Below, piece after piece: positions 47,401 to 61,500 of a DNA stretch of 64,000 nt (positions are counted from its first letter, which is position 1; every line of letters begins with the position of its first letter). Origin of the DNA: Bathymodiolus brooksi (taxonomy: Eukaryota; Mollusca; Bivalvia; Mytilida; Modiolidae); the NCBI GenBank assembly GCA_963680875.1, contig OY804579.1, positions 14,895,506-14,959,505 on the forward strand, given 5' to 3'. A program made the translations under genes and the position numbers. The notes below the pieces were generated by a model, which did no database searches, had not been told where the DNA came from, and saw nothing but the letters and a program-made list of their open reading frames with translations.

Positions 47401-50400
47401 TTCTCTTGGTCGTGACATACTGTTAATCTATCATACCTTCTCTTGGTCGTGACATACTGTTAATCTATCATACCTTCTCTTGGTCGTGACATACTGTTAA
47501 TCTATCATACCTTCTCTCTTGGCCATGACATACTGTTAATCTATCATACCTTCTCTTGGTCGTGACATACTGTTAATCTATCATACCTTCTCTTGGTCGT
47601 GACATACTGTTAATCTATCATACCTTCTCTTGGTTGTGACATACTGTTAATCTATCATACCTTCTCTTGGCCATGACATACTGTTAATCTATCATACCTT
47701 CTCTTGGTCGTGACATACTGTTAATCTATCATACCTTCTTTTGGTCGTGACATACTGTTAATCTATCATACCTTCTCTTGGCCATGACATACTGTTAATC
47801 TATCATACCTTCTCTTGGCCATGACATACTGTTAATCTATCATACCTTCTCTTGGCCATGACATACTGTTAATCTATCATACCTTCTCTTGGTCATGACA
47901 TACTGTTAATCTGTCATATCTTTTCTTGGTCGTGACATACTGTTAATCTATCATACCTTCTCTTGGCCATGACATACTGTTAATCTATCATACCTTCTCT
48001 TGGCCATGACATACTGTTAATCTATCATACCTTCTCTTGGCCATGACATACTGTTAATCTATCATACCTTCTCTTGGTCGTGACATACTGTTAATCTATC
48101 ATACCTTCTTTTGGCCATGACATACTGTTAATCTATCATACCTTCTCTTGGTCGTGACATACTGTTAATCTATCATACCTTCTCTTGGTCGTGACATACT
48201 GTTAATCTATCATACCTTCTCTCTTGGCCATGACATACTGTTAATCTATCATACCTTCTCTTGGTCGTGACATACTGTTAATCTATCATACCTTCTCTTG
48301 GTCGTGACATACTGTTAATCTATCATACCTTCTCTTGGCCATGACATACTGTTAATCTATCATACCTTCTCTTGGCCATGACATACTGTTAATCTATCAT
48401 ACCTTCTCTTGGCTGTGACATACTGTTAATCTATCATACCTTCTCTTGGCCATGACATACTGTTAATCTATCATACCTTCTCTTGGCCATGATATACTGT
48501 TAATCTATCATACCTTCTCTTGGTCGTGACATACTGTTAATCTATCATACCTTCTCTTGGTCGTGACATACTGTTAATCTATCATACCTTCTCTTGGTCG
48601 TGACATACTGTTAATCTATCATACCTTCTCTTGGTCGTGACATACTGTTAATCTATCATACCTTCTCTCTTGGCCATGACATACTGTTAATCTATCATAC
48701 ATTCTCTTGGTCGTGACATACTGTTAATCTATCATACCTTCTCTTGGTCGTGACATACTGTTAATCTATCATACATTCTCTTGGCTGTGACATACTGTTA
48801 GTCTGTGATACCTTCTCTTGGCTGTGACATAGTTAGTCTGTGATACCTTCTCTGGGCTATGACAAACTGTTAATCTATCATACCTTCTCTTGGCTGTGAC
48901 ATGCTGTTAGTCTGTGATACCTTCTCTTGGCTGTGACATACTGTTAGTCTGTGATACCTTCTCTTGGCTGTGACATACTGTTAGTCTGTGATACCTTCTC
49001 TTAGCTGTGACATACTGTTAGTCTGATACCTTCTCTTGGCTGTGACATACTGTTAGTCTGTCATACCTTCTCTTGGCTGTGACATACTGTTAGTCTGTGA
49101 TACCTTCTCTTGGCTGTGACATACTGTTAGTCTGTCATACTTTCTCTTGTCTGTGACATACTGTTAGTCTGTGATACCTTCTCTTGGCTGTGACATACTG
49201 TTAGTCTGTGATACCTTCTCTTGGCTGTGACATACTGTTAGTCTGTGATACCTTCTCTTGGCTGTGACATACTGTTAGTCTGTCATACCTTCTCTTGGCT
49301 GTGACATGCTGTTAGTCTGTGATACCTTCTCTTGGCTGTGACATACTGTTAGTCTGTGATACCTTCTCTTGGCTGTGACATACTGTTAGTCTGTGATACC
49401 TTCTCTTGGCTGTGACATACTGTTAATCTATCATACCTTCTCTTGGTCGTGACATACTGTTAATCTATCATACCTTCTCTTGGCCATGACATACTGTTAA
49501 TCTATCATACCTTCTCTTGGCCATGATATACTGTTAATCTATCATACCTTCTCTTGGTCGTGACATACTGTTAATCTATCATACCTTCTCTTGGTCGTGA
49601 CATACTGTTAATCTATCATACCTTCTCTTGGTCGTGACATACTGTTAATCTATCATACCTTCTCTTGGTCGTGACATACTGTTAATCTATCATACCTTCT
49701 CTTGGTCGTGACATACTGTTAATCTATCATACCTTCTCTCTTGGTCGTGACATACTGTTAATCTATCATACATTCTCATGGTCGTGACATACTGTTAATC
49801 TATCATACCTTCTCTTGGTCGTGACATACTGTTAATCTATCATACCTTCTCTTGGTCGTGACATACTGTTAATCTATCATACCTTCTCTTGGCCATGACA
49901 TACTGTTAATCTATCATACCTTCTCTTGGTTGTGACATACTGTTAATCTATCATACCTTCTCTTGGTCGTGACATACTGTTAATCTATCATACCTTCTCT
50001 TGGTCGTGACATACTGTTAATCTATCATACCTTCTCTTGGTCGTGACATACTGTTAATCTATCATACCTTCTCTTGGTCGTGACATACTGTTAATCTATC
50101 ATACCTTCTCTTGGTCGTGACATACTGTTAATCTATCATACCTTCTCTTGGTCGTGACATACTGTTAATCTATCATACCTTCTCTCGGCCATGACATACT
50201 GTTAATCTATCATACCTTCTCTTGGCTGTGACATACTGTTAATCTATCATACCTCCTCTTGGTCGTGACATACTGTTAATCTATCATACCTTCTCTTGGT
50301 CGTGACATACTGTTAATCTATCATACCTTCTCTTGGTCGTGACATACTGTTAATCTATCATACCTTCTCTTGGTCGTGACATACTGTTAATCTATCATAC

Positions 50401-53400
50401 CTTCTCTTGGTCGTGACATACTGTTAATCTATCATACCTTCTCTTGGTCGTGACATACTGTTAATCTATCATACCTTCTCTTGGTCGTGACATACTGTTA
50501 ATCTATCATACCTTCTCTTGGTCGTGACATACTGTTAATCTATCATACCTTCTCTTGGTCGTGACATACTGTTAATCTATCATACCTTCTCTCTTGGCCA
50601 TGACATACTGTTAATCTATCATACCTTCTCTTGGTCGTGACATACTGTTAATCTATCATACCTTCTCTTGGTCGTGACATACTGTTAATCTATCATACCT
50701 TCTCTTGGTTGTGACATACTGTTAATCTATCATACCTTCTCTTGGCCATGACATACTGTTAATCTATCATACCTTCTCTTGGTCGTGACATACTGTTAAT
50801 CTATCATACCTTCTTTTGGTCGTGACATACTGTTAATCTATCATACCTTCTCTTGGCCATGACATACTGTTAATATATCATACCTTCTCTTGGCCATGAC
50901 ATACTGTTAATCTATCATACCTTCTCTTGGCCATGACATACTGTTAATCTATCATACCTTCTCTTGGTCATGACATACTGTTAATCTGTCATATCTTTTC
51001 TTGGTCGTGACATACTGTTAATCTATCATACCTTCTCTTGGCCATGACATACTGTTAATCTATCATACCTTCTCTTGGCCATGACATACTGTTAATCTAT
51101 CATACCTTCTCTTGGCCATGACATACTGTTAATCTATCATACCTTCTCTTGGTCGTGACATACTGTTAATCTATCATACCTTCTTTTGGCCATGACATAC
51201 TGTTAATCTATCATACCTTCTCTTGGTTGTGACATACTGTTAATCTATCATACCTTCTCTTGGTCGTGACATACTGTTAATCTATCATACCTTCTCTCTT
51301 GGCCATGACATACTGTTAATCTATCATACCTTCTCTTGGTCGTGACATACTGTTAATCTATCATACCTTCTCTTGGTCGTGACATACTGTTAATCTATCA
51401 TACCTTCTCTTGGCCATGACATACTGTTAATCTATCATACCTTCTCTTGGCCATGACATACTGTTAATCTATCATACCTTCTCTTGGCTGTGACATACTG
51501 TTAATCTATCATACCTTCTCTTGGCCATGACATACTGTTAATCTATCATACCTTCTCTTGGCCATGATATACTGTTAATCTATCATACCTTCTCTTGGTC
51601 GTGACATACTGTTAATCTATCATACCTTCTCTTGGTCGTGACATACTGTTAATCTATCATACCTTCTCTTGGTCGTGACATACTGTTAATCTATCATACC
51701 TTCTCTTGGTCGTGACATACTGTTAATCTATCATACCTTCTCTTGGTCGTGACATACTGTTAATCTATCATACCTTCTCTCTTGGCCATGACATACTGTT
51801 AATCTATCATACATTCTCTTGGTCGTGACATACTGTTAATCTATCATACCTTCTCTTGGTCGTGACATACTGTTAATCTATCATACATTCTCTTGGCTGT
51901 GACATACTGTTAGTCTGTGATACCTTCTCTTGGCTGTGACATAGTTAGTCTGTGATACCTTCTCTGGGCTATGACAAACTGTTAATCTATCATACCTTCT
52001 CTTGGCTGTGACATGCTGTTAGTCTGTGATACCTTCTCTTGGCTGTGACATACTGTTAGTCTGTGATACCTTCTCTTGGCTGTGACATACTGTTAGTCTG
52101 TGATACCTTCTCTTAGCTGTGACATACTGTTAGTCTGATACCTTCTCTTGGCTGTGACATACTGTTAGTCTGTCATACCTTCTCTTGGCTGTGACATACT
52201 GTTAGTCTGTGATACCTTCTCTTGGCTGTGACATACTGTTAGTCTGTCATACTTTCTCTTGTCTGTGACATACTGTTAGTCTGTGATACCTTCTCTTGGC
52301 TGTGACATACTGTTAGTCTGTGATACCTTCTCTTGGCTGTGACATACTGTTAGTCTGTGATACCTTCTCTTGGCTGTGACATACTGTTAGTCTGTCATAC
52401 CTTCTCTTGGCTGTGACATGCTGTTAGTCTGTGATACCTTCTCTTGGCTGTGACATACTGTTAGTCTGTGATACCTTCTCTTGGCTGTGACATACTGTTA
52501 GTCTGTGATACCTTCTCTTGGCTGTGACATACTGTTAATCTATCATACCTTCTCTTGGTCGTGACATACTGTTAATCTATCATACCTTCTCTTGGCCATG
52601 ACATACTGTTAATCTATCATACCTTCTCTTGGCCATGATATACTGTTAATCTATCATACCTTCTCTTGGTCGTGACATACTGTTAATCTATCATACCTTC
52701 TCTTGGTCGTGACATACTGTTAATCTATCATACCTTCTCTTGGTCGTGACATACTGTTAATCTATCATACCTTCTCTTGGTCGTGACATACTGTTAATCT
52801 ATCATACCTTCTCTTGGTCGTGACATACTGTTAATCTATCATACCTTCTCTCTTGGTCGTGACATACTGTTAATCTATCATACATTCTCTTGGTCGTGAC
52901 ATACTGTTAATCTATCATACCTTCTCTTGGTCGTGACATACTGTTAATCTATCATACCTTCTCTTGGTCGTGACATACTGTTAATCTATCATACCTTCTC
53001 TTGTCCATGACATACTGTTAATCTATCATACCTTCTCTTGGTTGTGACATACTGTTAATCTATCATACCTTCTCTTGGTCGTGACATACTGTTAATCTAT
53101 CATACCTTCTCTTGGTCGTGACATACTGTTAATCTATCATACCTTCTCTTGGTCGTGACATACTGTTAATCTATCATACCTTCTCTTGGTCGTGACATAC
53201 TGTTAATCTATCATACCTTCTCTTGGTCGTGACATACTGTTAATCTATCATACCTTCTCTTGGTCGTGACATACTGTTAATCTATCATACCTTCTCTCGG
53301 CCATGACATACTGTTAATCTATCATACCTTCTCTTGGCTGTGACATACTGTTAATCTATCATACCTCCTCTTGGTCGTGACATACTGTTAATCTATCATA

Positions 53401-56400
53401 CCTTCTCTTGGTCGTGACATACTGTTAATCTATCATACCTTCTCTTGGTCGTGACATACTGTTAATCTATCATACCTTCTCTTGGTCGTGACATACTGTT
53501 AATCTATCATACCTTCTCTTGGTCGTGACATACTGTTAATCTATCATACCTTCTCTTGGTCGTGACATACTGTTAATCTATCATACCTTCTCTTGGTCGT
53601 GACATACTGTTAATCTATCATACCTTCTCTTGGTCGTGACATACTGTTAATCTATCATACCTTCTCTTGGTCGTGACATACTGTTAATCTATCATACCTT
53701 CTCTCTTGGCCATGACATACTGTTAATCTATCATACCTTCTCTTGGTCGTGACATACTGTTAATCTATCATACCTTCTCTTGGTCGTGACATACTGTTAA
53801 TCTATCATACCTTCTCTTGGTTGTGACATACTGTTAATCTATCATACCTTCTCTTGGCCATGACATACTGTTAATCTATCATACCTTCTCTTGGTCGTGA
53901 CATACTGTTAATCTATCATACCTTCTTTTGGTCGTGACATACTGTTAATCTATCATACCTTCTCTTGGCCATGACATACTGTTAATCTATCATACCTTCT
54001 CTTGGCCATGACATACTGTTAATCTATCATACCTTCTCTTGGCCATGACATACTGTTAATCTATCATACCTTCTCTTGGTCATGACATACTGTTAATCTG
54101 TCATATCTTTTCTTGGTCGTGACATACTGTTAATCTATCATACCTTCTCTTGGCCATGACATACTGTTAATCTATCATACCTTCTCTTGGCCATGACATA
54201 CTGTTAATCTATCATACCTTCTCTTGGCCATGACATACTGTTAATCTATCATACCTTCTCTTGGTCGTGACATACTGTTAATCTATCATACCTTCTTTTG
54301 GCCATGACATACTGTTAATCTATCATACCTTCTCTTGGTCGTGACATACTGTTAATCTATCATACCTTCTCTTGGTCGTGACATACTGTTAATCTATCAT
54401 ACCTTCTCTCTTGGCCATGACATACTGTTAATCTATCATACCTTCTCTTGGTCGTGACATACTGTTAATCTATCATACCTTCTCTTGGTCGTGACATACT
54501 GTTAATCTATCATACCTTCTCTTGGCCATGACATACTGTTAATCTATCATACCTTCTCTTGGCCATGACATACTGTTAATCTATCATACCTTCTCTTGGC
54601 TGTGACATACTGTTAATCTATCATACCTTCTCTTGGCCATGACATACTGTTAATCTATCATACCTTCTCTTGGCCATGATATACTGTTAATCTATCATAC
54701 CTTCTCTTGGTCGTGACATACTGTTAATCTATCATACCTTCTCTTGGTCGTGACATACTGTTAATCTATCATACCTTCTCTTGGTCGTGACATACTGTTA
54801 ATCTATCATACCTTCTCTTGGTCGTGACATACTGTTAATCTATCATACCTTCTCTTGGTCGTGACATACTGTTAATCTATCATACCTTCTCTCTTGGCCA
54901 TGACATACTGTTAATCTATCATACATTCTCTTGGTCGTGACATACTGTTAATCTATCATACCTTCTCTTGGTCGTGACATACTGTTAATCTATCATACAT
55001 TCTCTTGGCTGTGACATACTGTTAGTCTGTGATACCTTCTCTTGGCTGTGACATAGTTAGTCTGTGATACCTTCTCTGGGCTATGACAAACTGTTAATCT
55101 ATCATACCTTCTCTTGGCTGTGACATGCTGTTAGTCTGTGATACCTTCTCTTGGCTGTGACATACAGTTAGTCTGTGATACCTTCTCTTGGCTGTGACAT
55201 ACTGTTAGTCTGTGATACCTTCTCTTAGCTGTGACATACTGTTAGTCTGATACCTTCTCTTGGCTGTGACATACTGTTAGTCTGTCATACCTTCTCTTGG
55301 CTGTGACATACTGTTAGTCTGTGATACCTTCTCTTGGCTGTGACATACTGTTAGTCTGTCATACTTTCTCTTGTCTGTGACATACTGTTAGTCTGTGATA
55401 CCTTCTCTTGGCTGTGACATACTGTTAGTCTGTGATACCTTCTCTTGGCTGTGACATACTGTTAGTCTGTGATACCTTCTCTTGGCTGTGACATACTGTT
55501 AGTCTGTCATACCTTCTCTTGGCTGTGACATGCTGTTAGTCTGTGATACCTTCTCTTGGCTGTGACATACTGTTAGTCTGTGATACCTTCTCTTGGCTGT
55601 GACATACTGTTAGTCTGTGATACCTTCTCTTGGCTGTGACATACTGTTAATCTATCATACCTTCTCTTGGTCGTGACATACTGTTAATCTATCATACCTT
55701 CTCTTGGCCATGACATACTGTTAATCTATCATACCTTCTCTTGGCCATGATATACTGTTTAATCTATCATACCTTCTCTTGGTCGTGACATACTGTTAAT
55801 CTATCATACCTTCTCTTGGTCGTGACATACTGTTAATCTATCATACCTTCTCTTGGTCGTGACATACTGTTAATCTATCATACCTTCTCTTGGTCGTGAC
55901 ATACTGTTAATCTATCATACCTTCTCTTGGTCGTGACATACTGTTAATCTATCATACCTTCTCTCTTGGTCGTGACATACTGTTAATCTATCATACATTC
56001 TCTTGGTCGTGACATACTGTTAATCTATCATACCTTCTCTTGGTCGTGACATACTGTTAATCTATCATACCTTCTCTTGGTCGTGACATACTGTTAATCT
56101 ATCATACCTTCTCTTGGCCATGACATACTGTTAATCTATCATACCTTCTCTTGGTTGTGACATACTGTTAATCTATCATACCTTCTCTTGGTCGTGACAT
56201 ACTGTTAATCTATCATACCTTCTCTTGGTCGTGACATACTGTTAATCTATCATACCTTCTCTTGGTCGTGACATACTGTTAATCTATCATACCTTCTCTT
56301 GGTCGTGACATACTGTTAATCTATCATACCTTCTCTTGGTCGTGACATACTGTTAATCTATCATACCTTCTCTTGGTCGTGACATACTGTTAATCTATCA

Positions 56401-58520
56401 TACCTTCTCTCGGCCATGACATACTGTTAATCTATCATACCTTCTCTTGGCTGTGACATACTGTTAATCTATCATACCTCCTCTTGGTCGTGACATACTG
56501 TTAATCTATCATACCTTCTCTTGGTCGTGACATACTGTTAATCTATCATACCTTCTCTTGGTCGTGACATACTGTTAATCTATCATACCTTCTCTTGGTC
56601 GTGACATACTGTTAATCTATCATACCTTCTCTTGGTCGTGACATACTGTTAATCTATCATACCTTCTCTTGGTCGTGACATACTGTTAATCTATCATACC
56701 TTCTCTTGGTCGTGACATACTGTTAATCTATCATACCTTCTCTTGGTCGTGACATACTGTTAATCTATCATACCTTCTCTTGGTCGTGACATACTGTTAA
56801 TCTATCATACCTTCTCTCTTGGTCATGACATACTGTTAATCTATCATACCTTCTCTTGGTCGTGACATACTGTTAATCTATCATACCTTCTCTTGGTCGT
56901 GACATACTGTTAATCTATCATACCTTCTCTTGGTTGTGACATACTGTTAATCTATCATACCTTCTCTTGGCCATGACATACTGTTAATCTATCATACCTT
57001 CTCTTGGTCGTGACATACTGTTAATCTATCATACCTTCTTTTGGTCGTGACATACTGTTAATCTATCATACCTTCTCTTGGCCATGACATACTGTTAATC
57101 TATCATACCTTCTCTTGGCCATGACATACTGTTAATCTATCATACCTTCTCTTGGCCATGACATACTGTTAATCTATCATACCTTCTCTTGGTCATGACA
57201 TACTGTTAATCTGTCATATCTTTTCTTGGTCGTGACATACTGTTAATCTATCATACCTTCTCTTGGCCATGACATACTGTTAATCTATCATACCTTCTCT
57301 TGGCCATGACATACTGTTAATCTATCATACCTTCTCTTGGCCATGACATACTGTTAATCTATCATACCTTCTCTTGGTCGTGACATACTGTTAATCTATC
57401 ATACCTTCTTTTGGCCATGACATACTGTTAATCTATCATACCTTCTCTTGGTCGTGACATACTGTTAATCTATCATACCTTCTCTTGGTCGTGACATACT
57501 GTTAATCTATCATACCTTCTCTCTTGGCCATGACATACTGTTAATCTATCATACCTTCTCTTGGTCGTGACATACTGTTAATCTATCATACCTTCTCTTG
57601 GTCGTGACATACTGTTAATCTATCATACCTTCTCTTGGCCATGACATACTGTTAATCTATCATACCTTCTCTTGGCCATGACATACTGTTAATCTATCAT
57701 ACCTTCTCTTGGCTGTGACATACTGTTAATCTATCATACCTTCTCTTGGCCATGACATACTGTTAATCTATCATACCTTCTCTTGGCCATGACATACTGT
57801 TAATCTATCATACCTTCTCTTGGTCGTGACATACTGTTAATCTATCATACCTTCTCTTGGTCGTGACATACTGTTAATCTATCATACCTTCTCTTGGTCG
57901 TGACATACTGTTAATCTATCATACCTTCTCTTGGTCGTGACATACTGTTAATCTATCATACCTTCTCTTGGTCGTGACATACTGTTAATCTATCATACCT
58001 TCTCTCTTGGCCATGACATACTGTTAATCTATCATACATTCTCTTGGTCGTGACATACTGTTAATCTATCATACCTTCTCTTGGTCGTGACATACTGTTA
58101 ATCTATCATACATTCTCTTGGCTGTGACATACTGTTAGTCTGTGATACCTTCTCTTGGCTGTGACATAGTTAGTCTGTGATACCTTCTCTTGGCTGTGAC
58201 ATAGTTAGTCTATGATACCTTCTCATGGCAGTGACATAGTTAATCTGTAATACCTTCTCTTGGCTGTGACATAGTTAGTCTATGATACCTTCTCTTGGCT
58301 GTGACATACTGTTAATCTGTCATACCTTCTCTTGGCTGTGACATACTGTTAATCTGTCATACCTTCTCTTGGCTGTGACATAGTTAGTCTATGATACCTT
58401 CTCTTGGCTGTGACATACTGTTAATCTGTCATACAATGTACCTTCTCTTGGCTGTGACATACTGTTAGTCTGTGATACCTTCTCTTGGCTGTGACATAGT
58501 TAGTCTGTGATACCTTCTCT
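23401..58520 (+). repeat. Higher-order repeat of 84 monomers (3,112 bp)
   Basis: A unique variant monomer (CTCTGGGCTATGACAAACTG) marks the same register in every unit. Its GGG falls at 23401, 26476, 29588, 32737, 36406, 39555, 42667, 45779, 48854, 51966, 55078 and 58521. Intervals are 3075, 3112, 3149, 3669, 3149, 3112, 3112, 3075, 3112, 3112 and 3443 bp. 3112 equals 84 x 37 + 4, and the extra 4 bases are accounted for by four 39-bp monomers (TCTCTCTT) and two 35-bp ones per unit. 3075 and 3149 are one monomer less or more. Each unit has a type A block of about 2.4 kb and a type B block of about 17 monomers (for example 23321-23960). Confidence 0.92.
34321..35450 (+). repeat. 15-monomer internal duplication in one HOR unit
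   Basis: The unit between 32737 and 36406 is 557 bp longer than the standard. The diagnostic monomer ending GTCATATCTTTTCTTGG, normally once per unit, occurs twice (near 34875 and 35430, 555 bp = 15 x 37 apart). Confidence 0.75.
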
Positions 58521-61500
58521 GGGCTATGACAAACTGTTAATCTATCATACCTTCTCTTGGCTATGACATGCTGTTAGTCTGTGATACCTTCTCTTGGCTG
58601 TGACATACTGTTAGTCTGTGATACCTTCTCTTGGCTGTGACATACTGTTAGTCTGTGATACCTTCTCTTAGCTGTGACATACTGTTAGTCTGATACCTTC
58701 TCTTGGCTGTGACATACTGTTAGTCTGTCATACCTTCTCTTGGCTGTGACATACTGTTAGTCTGTGATACCTTCTCTTGGCTGTGACATACTGTTAGTCT
58801 GTCATACTTTCTCTTGTCTGTGACATACTGTTAGTCTGTGATACCTTCTCTTGGCTGTGACATACTGTTAGTCTGTGATACCTTCTCTTGGCTGTGACAT
58901 ACTGTTAGTCTGTGATACCTTCTCTTGGCTGTGACATACTGTTAGTCTGTCATACCTTCTCTTGGCTGTGACATGCTGTTAGTCTGTGATACCTTCTCTT
59001 GGCTGTGACATACTGTTAGTCTGTGATACCTTCTCTTGGCTGTGACATACTGTTAGTCTGTGATACCTTCTCTTGGCTGTGACATACTGTTAATCTATCA
59101 TACCTTCTCTTGGTCGTGACATACTGTTAATCTATCATACCTTCTCTTGGCCATGACATACTGTTAATCTATCATACCTTCTCTTGGCCATGATATACTG
59201 TTAATCTATCATACCTTCTCTTGGTCGTGACATACTGTTAATCTATCATACCTTCTCTTGGTCGTGACATACTGTTAATCTATCATACCTTCTCTTGGTC
59301 GTGACATACTGTTAATCTATCATACCTTCTCTTGGTCGTGACATACTGTTAATCTATCATACCTTCTCTTGGTCGTGACATACTGTTAATCTATCATACC
59401 TTCTCTCTTGGCCATGACATACTGTTAATCTATCATACATTCTCTTGGTCGTGACATACTGTTAATCTATCATACCTTCTCTTGGTCGTGACATACTGTT
59501 AATCTATCATACATTCTCTTGGCTGTGACATACTGTTAGTCTGTGATACCTTCTCTTGGCTGTGACATAGTTAGTCTGTGATACCTTCTCTGGGCTATGA
59601 CAAACTGTTAATCTATCATACCTTCTCTTGGCTGTGACATGCTGTTAGTCTGTGATACCTTCTCTTGGCTGTGACATACTGTTAGTCTGTGATACCTTCT
59701 CTTGGCTGTGACATACTGTTAGTCTGTGATACCTTCTCTTAGCTGTGACATACTGTTAGTCTGATACCTTCTCTTGGCTGTGACATACTGTTAGTCTGTC
59801 ATACCTTCTCTTGGCTGTGACATACTGTTAGTCTGTGATACCTTCTCTTGGCTGTGACATACTGTTAGTCTGTCATACTTTCTCTTGTCTGTGACATACT
59901 GTTAGTCTGTGATACCTTCTCTTGGCTGTGACATACTGTTAGTCTGTGATACCTTTTCTTGGCTGTGACATACTGTTAGTCTGTGATACCTTCTCTTGGC
60001 TGTGACATACTGTTAGTCTGTCATACCTTCTCTTGGCTGTGACATGCTGTTAGTCTGTGATACCTTCTCTTGGCTGTGACATACTGTTAGTCTGTGATAC
60101 CTTCTCTTGGCTGTGACATACTGTTAGTCTGTGATACCTTCTCTTGGCTGTGACATACTGTTAGTCTGTCATACTTTCTCTTGTCTGTGACATACTGTTA
60201 GTCTGTCATACCTTCTCTTGGCTGTGACATACTGTTAGTATGTGATACCTCTCTTGGCTGTGACATACTGTTAATCTATCATATCTTCTCTTGGCTGTGA
60301 CATAGTTAGTCTGTGATACCTTCTCTGGGCTATGACAAACTGTTAATCTATCATACCTTCTCTTGGCTGTGACATACTGTTAGTCTGTGATACCTTCTCT
60401 TGGCTGTGACATACTGTTAGTCTGTCATACTTTCTCTTGTCTGTGACATACTGTTAGTCTGTCATACCTTCTCTTGGCTGTGACATACTGTTAGTATGTG
60501 ATACCTCTCTTGGCTGTGACATACTGTTAGTCTATCATACCTTCATTTGGTCGTGACATACTGTTAGTCTGTCATACCTTCTCTTAGCTGTGACATAATG
60601 TTAGTCTGTGATACCTTCTCTTAGCTGTGACATACTGTTAGTCTATGATACCTTCTCATGGCAGTGACATAGTTAATCTGTAATACCTTCTCTTGGCTGT
60701 GACATAGTTAGTCTATGATACCTTCTCTTGGCTGTGACATACTGTTAATCTGTCATACCTTCTCTTGGCTGTGACATACTGTTAATCTGTCATACCTTCT
60801 CTTGGCTGTGACATAGTTAGTCTATGATACCTTCTCTTGGCTGTGACATACTGTTAATCTGTCATACAATGTACCTTCTCTTGGCTGTGACATACTGTTA
60901 GTCTGTGATACCTTCTCTTGGCTGTGACATAGTTAGTCTGTGATACCTTCTCTGGGCTATGACAAACTGTTAATCTATCATACCTTCTCTTGGCTGTGAC
61001 ATGCTGTTAGTCTGTGATACCTTCTCTTGGCTGTGACATACTGTTAGTCTGTGATACCTTCTCTTGGCTGTGACATACTGTTATTCTGTGATACCTTCTC
61101 TTAGCTGTGACATACTGTTAGTCTGATACCTTCTCTTGGCTGTGACATACTGTTAGTCTGTCATACCTTCTCTTGGCTGTGACATACTGGTAGTCTGTGA
61201 TACCTTCTCTTGGCTGTGACATACTGTTAGTCTGTCATACTTTCTCTTGTCTGTGACATACTGTTAGTCTGTGATACCTTCTCTTGGCTGTGACATACTG
61301 TTAGTCTGTGATACCTTCTCTTGGCTGTGACATACTGTTAGTCTGTGATACCTTCTCTTGGCTGTGACATACTGTTAGTCTGTCATACTTTCTCTTGTCT
61401 GTGACATACTGTTAGTCTGTCATACCTTCTCTTGGCTGTGACATGCTGTTAGTCTGTGATACCTTCTCTTGGCTGTGACATACTGTTAGTCTGTGATACC

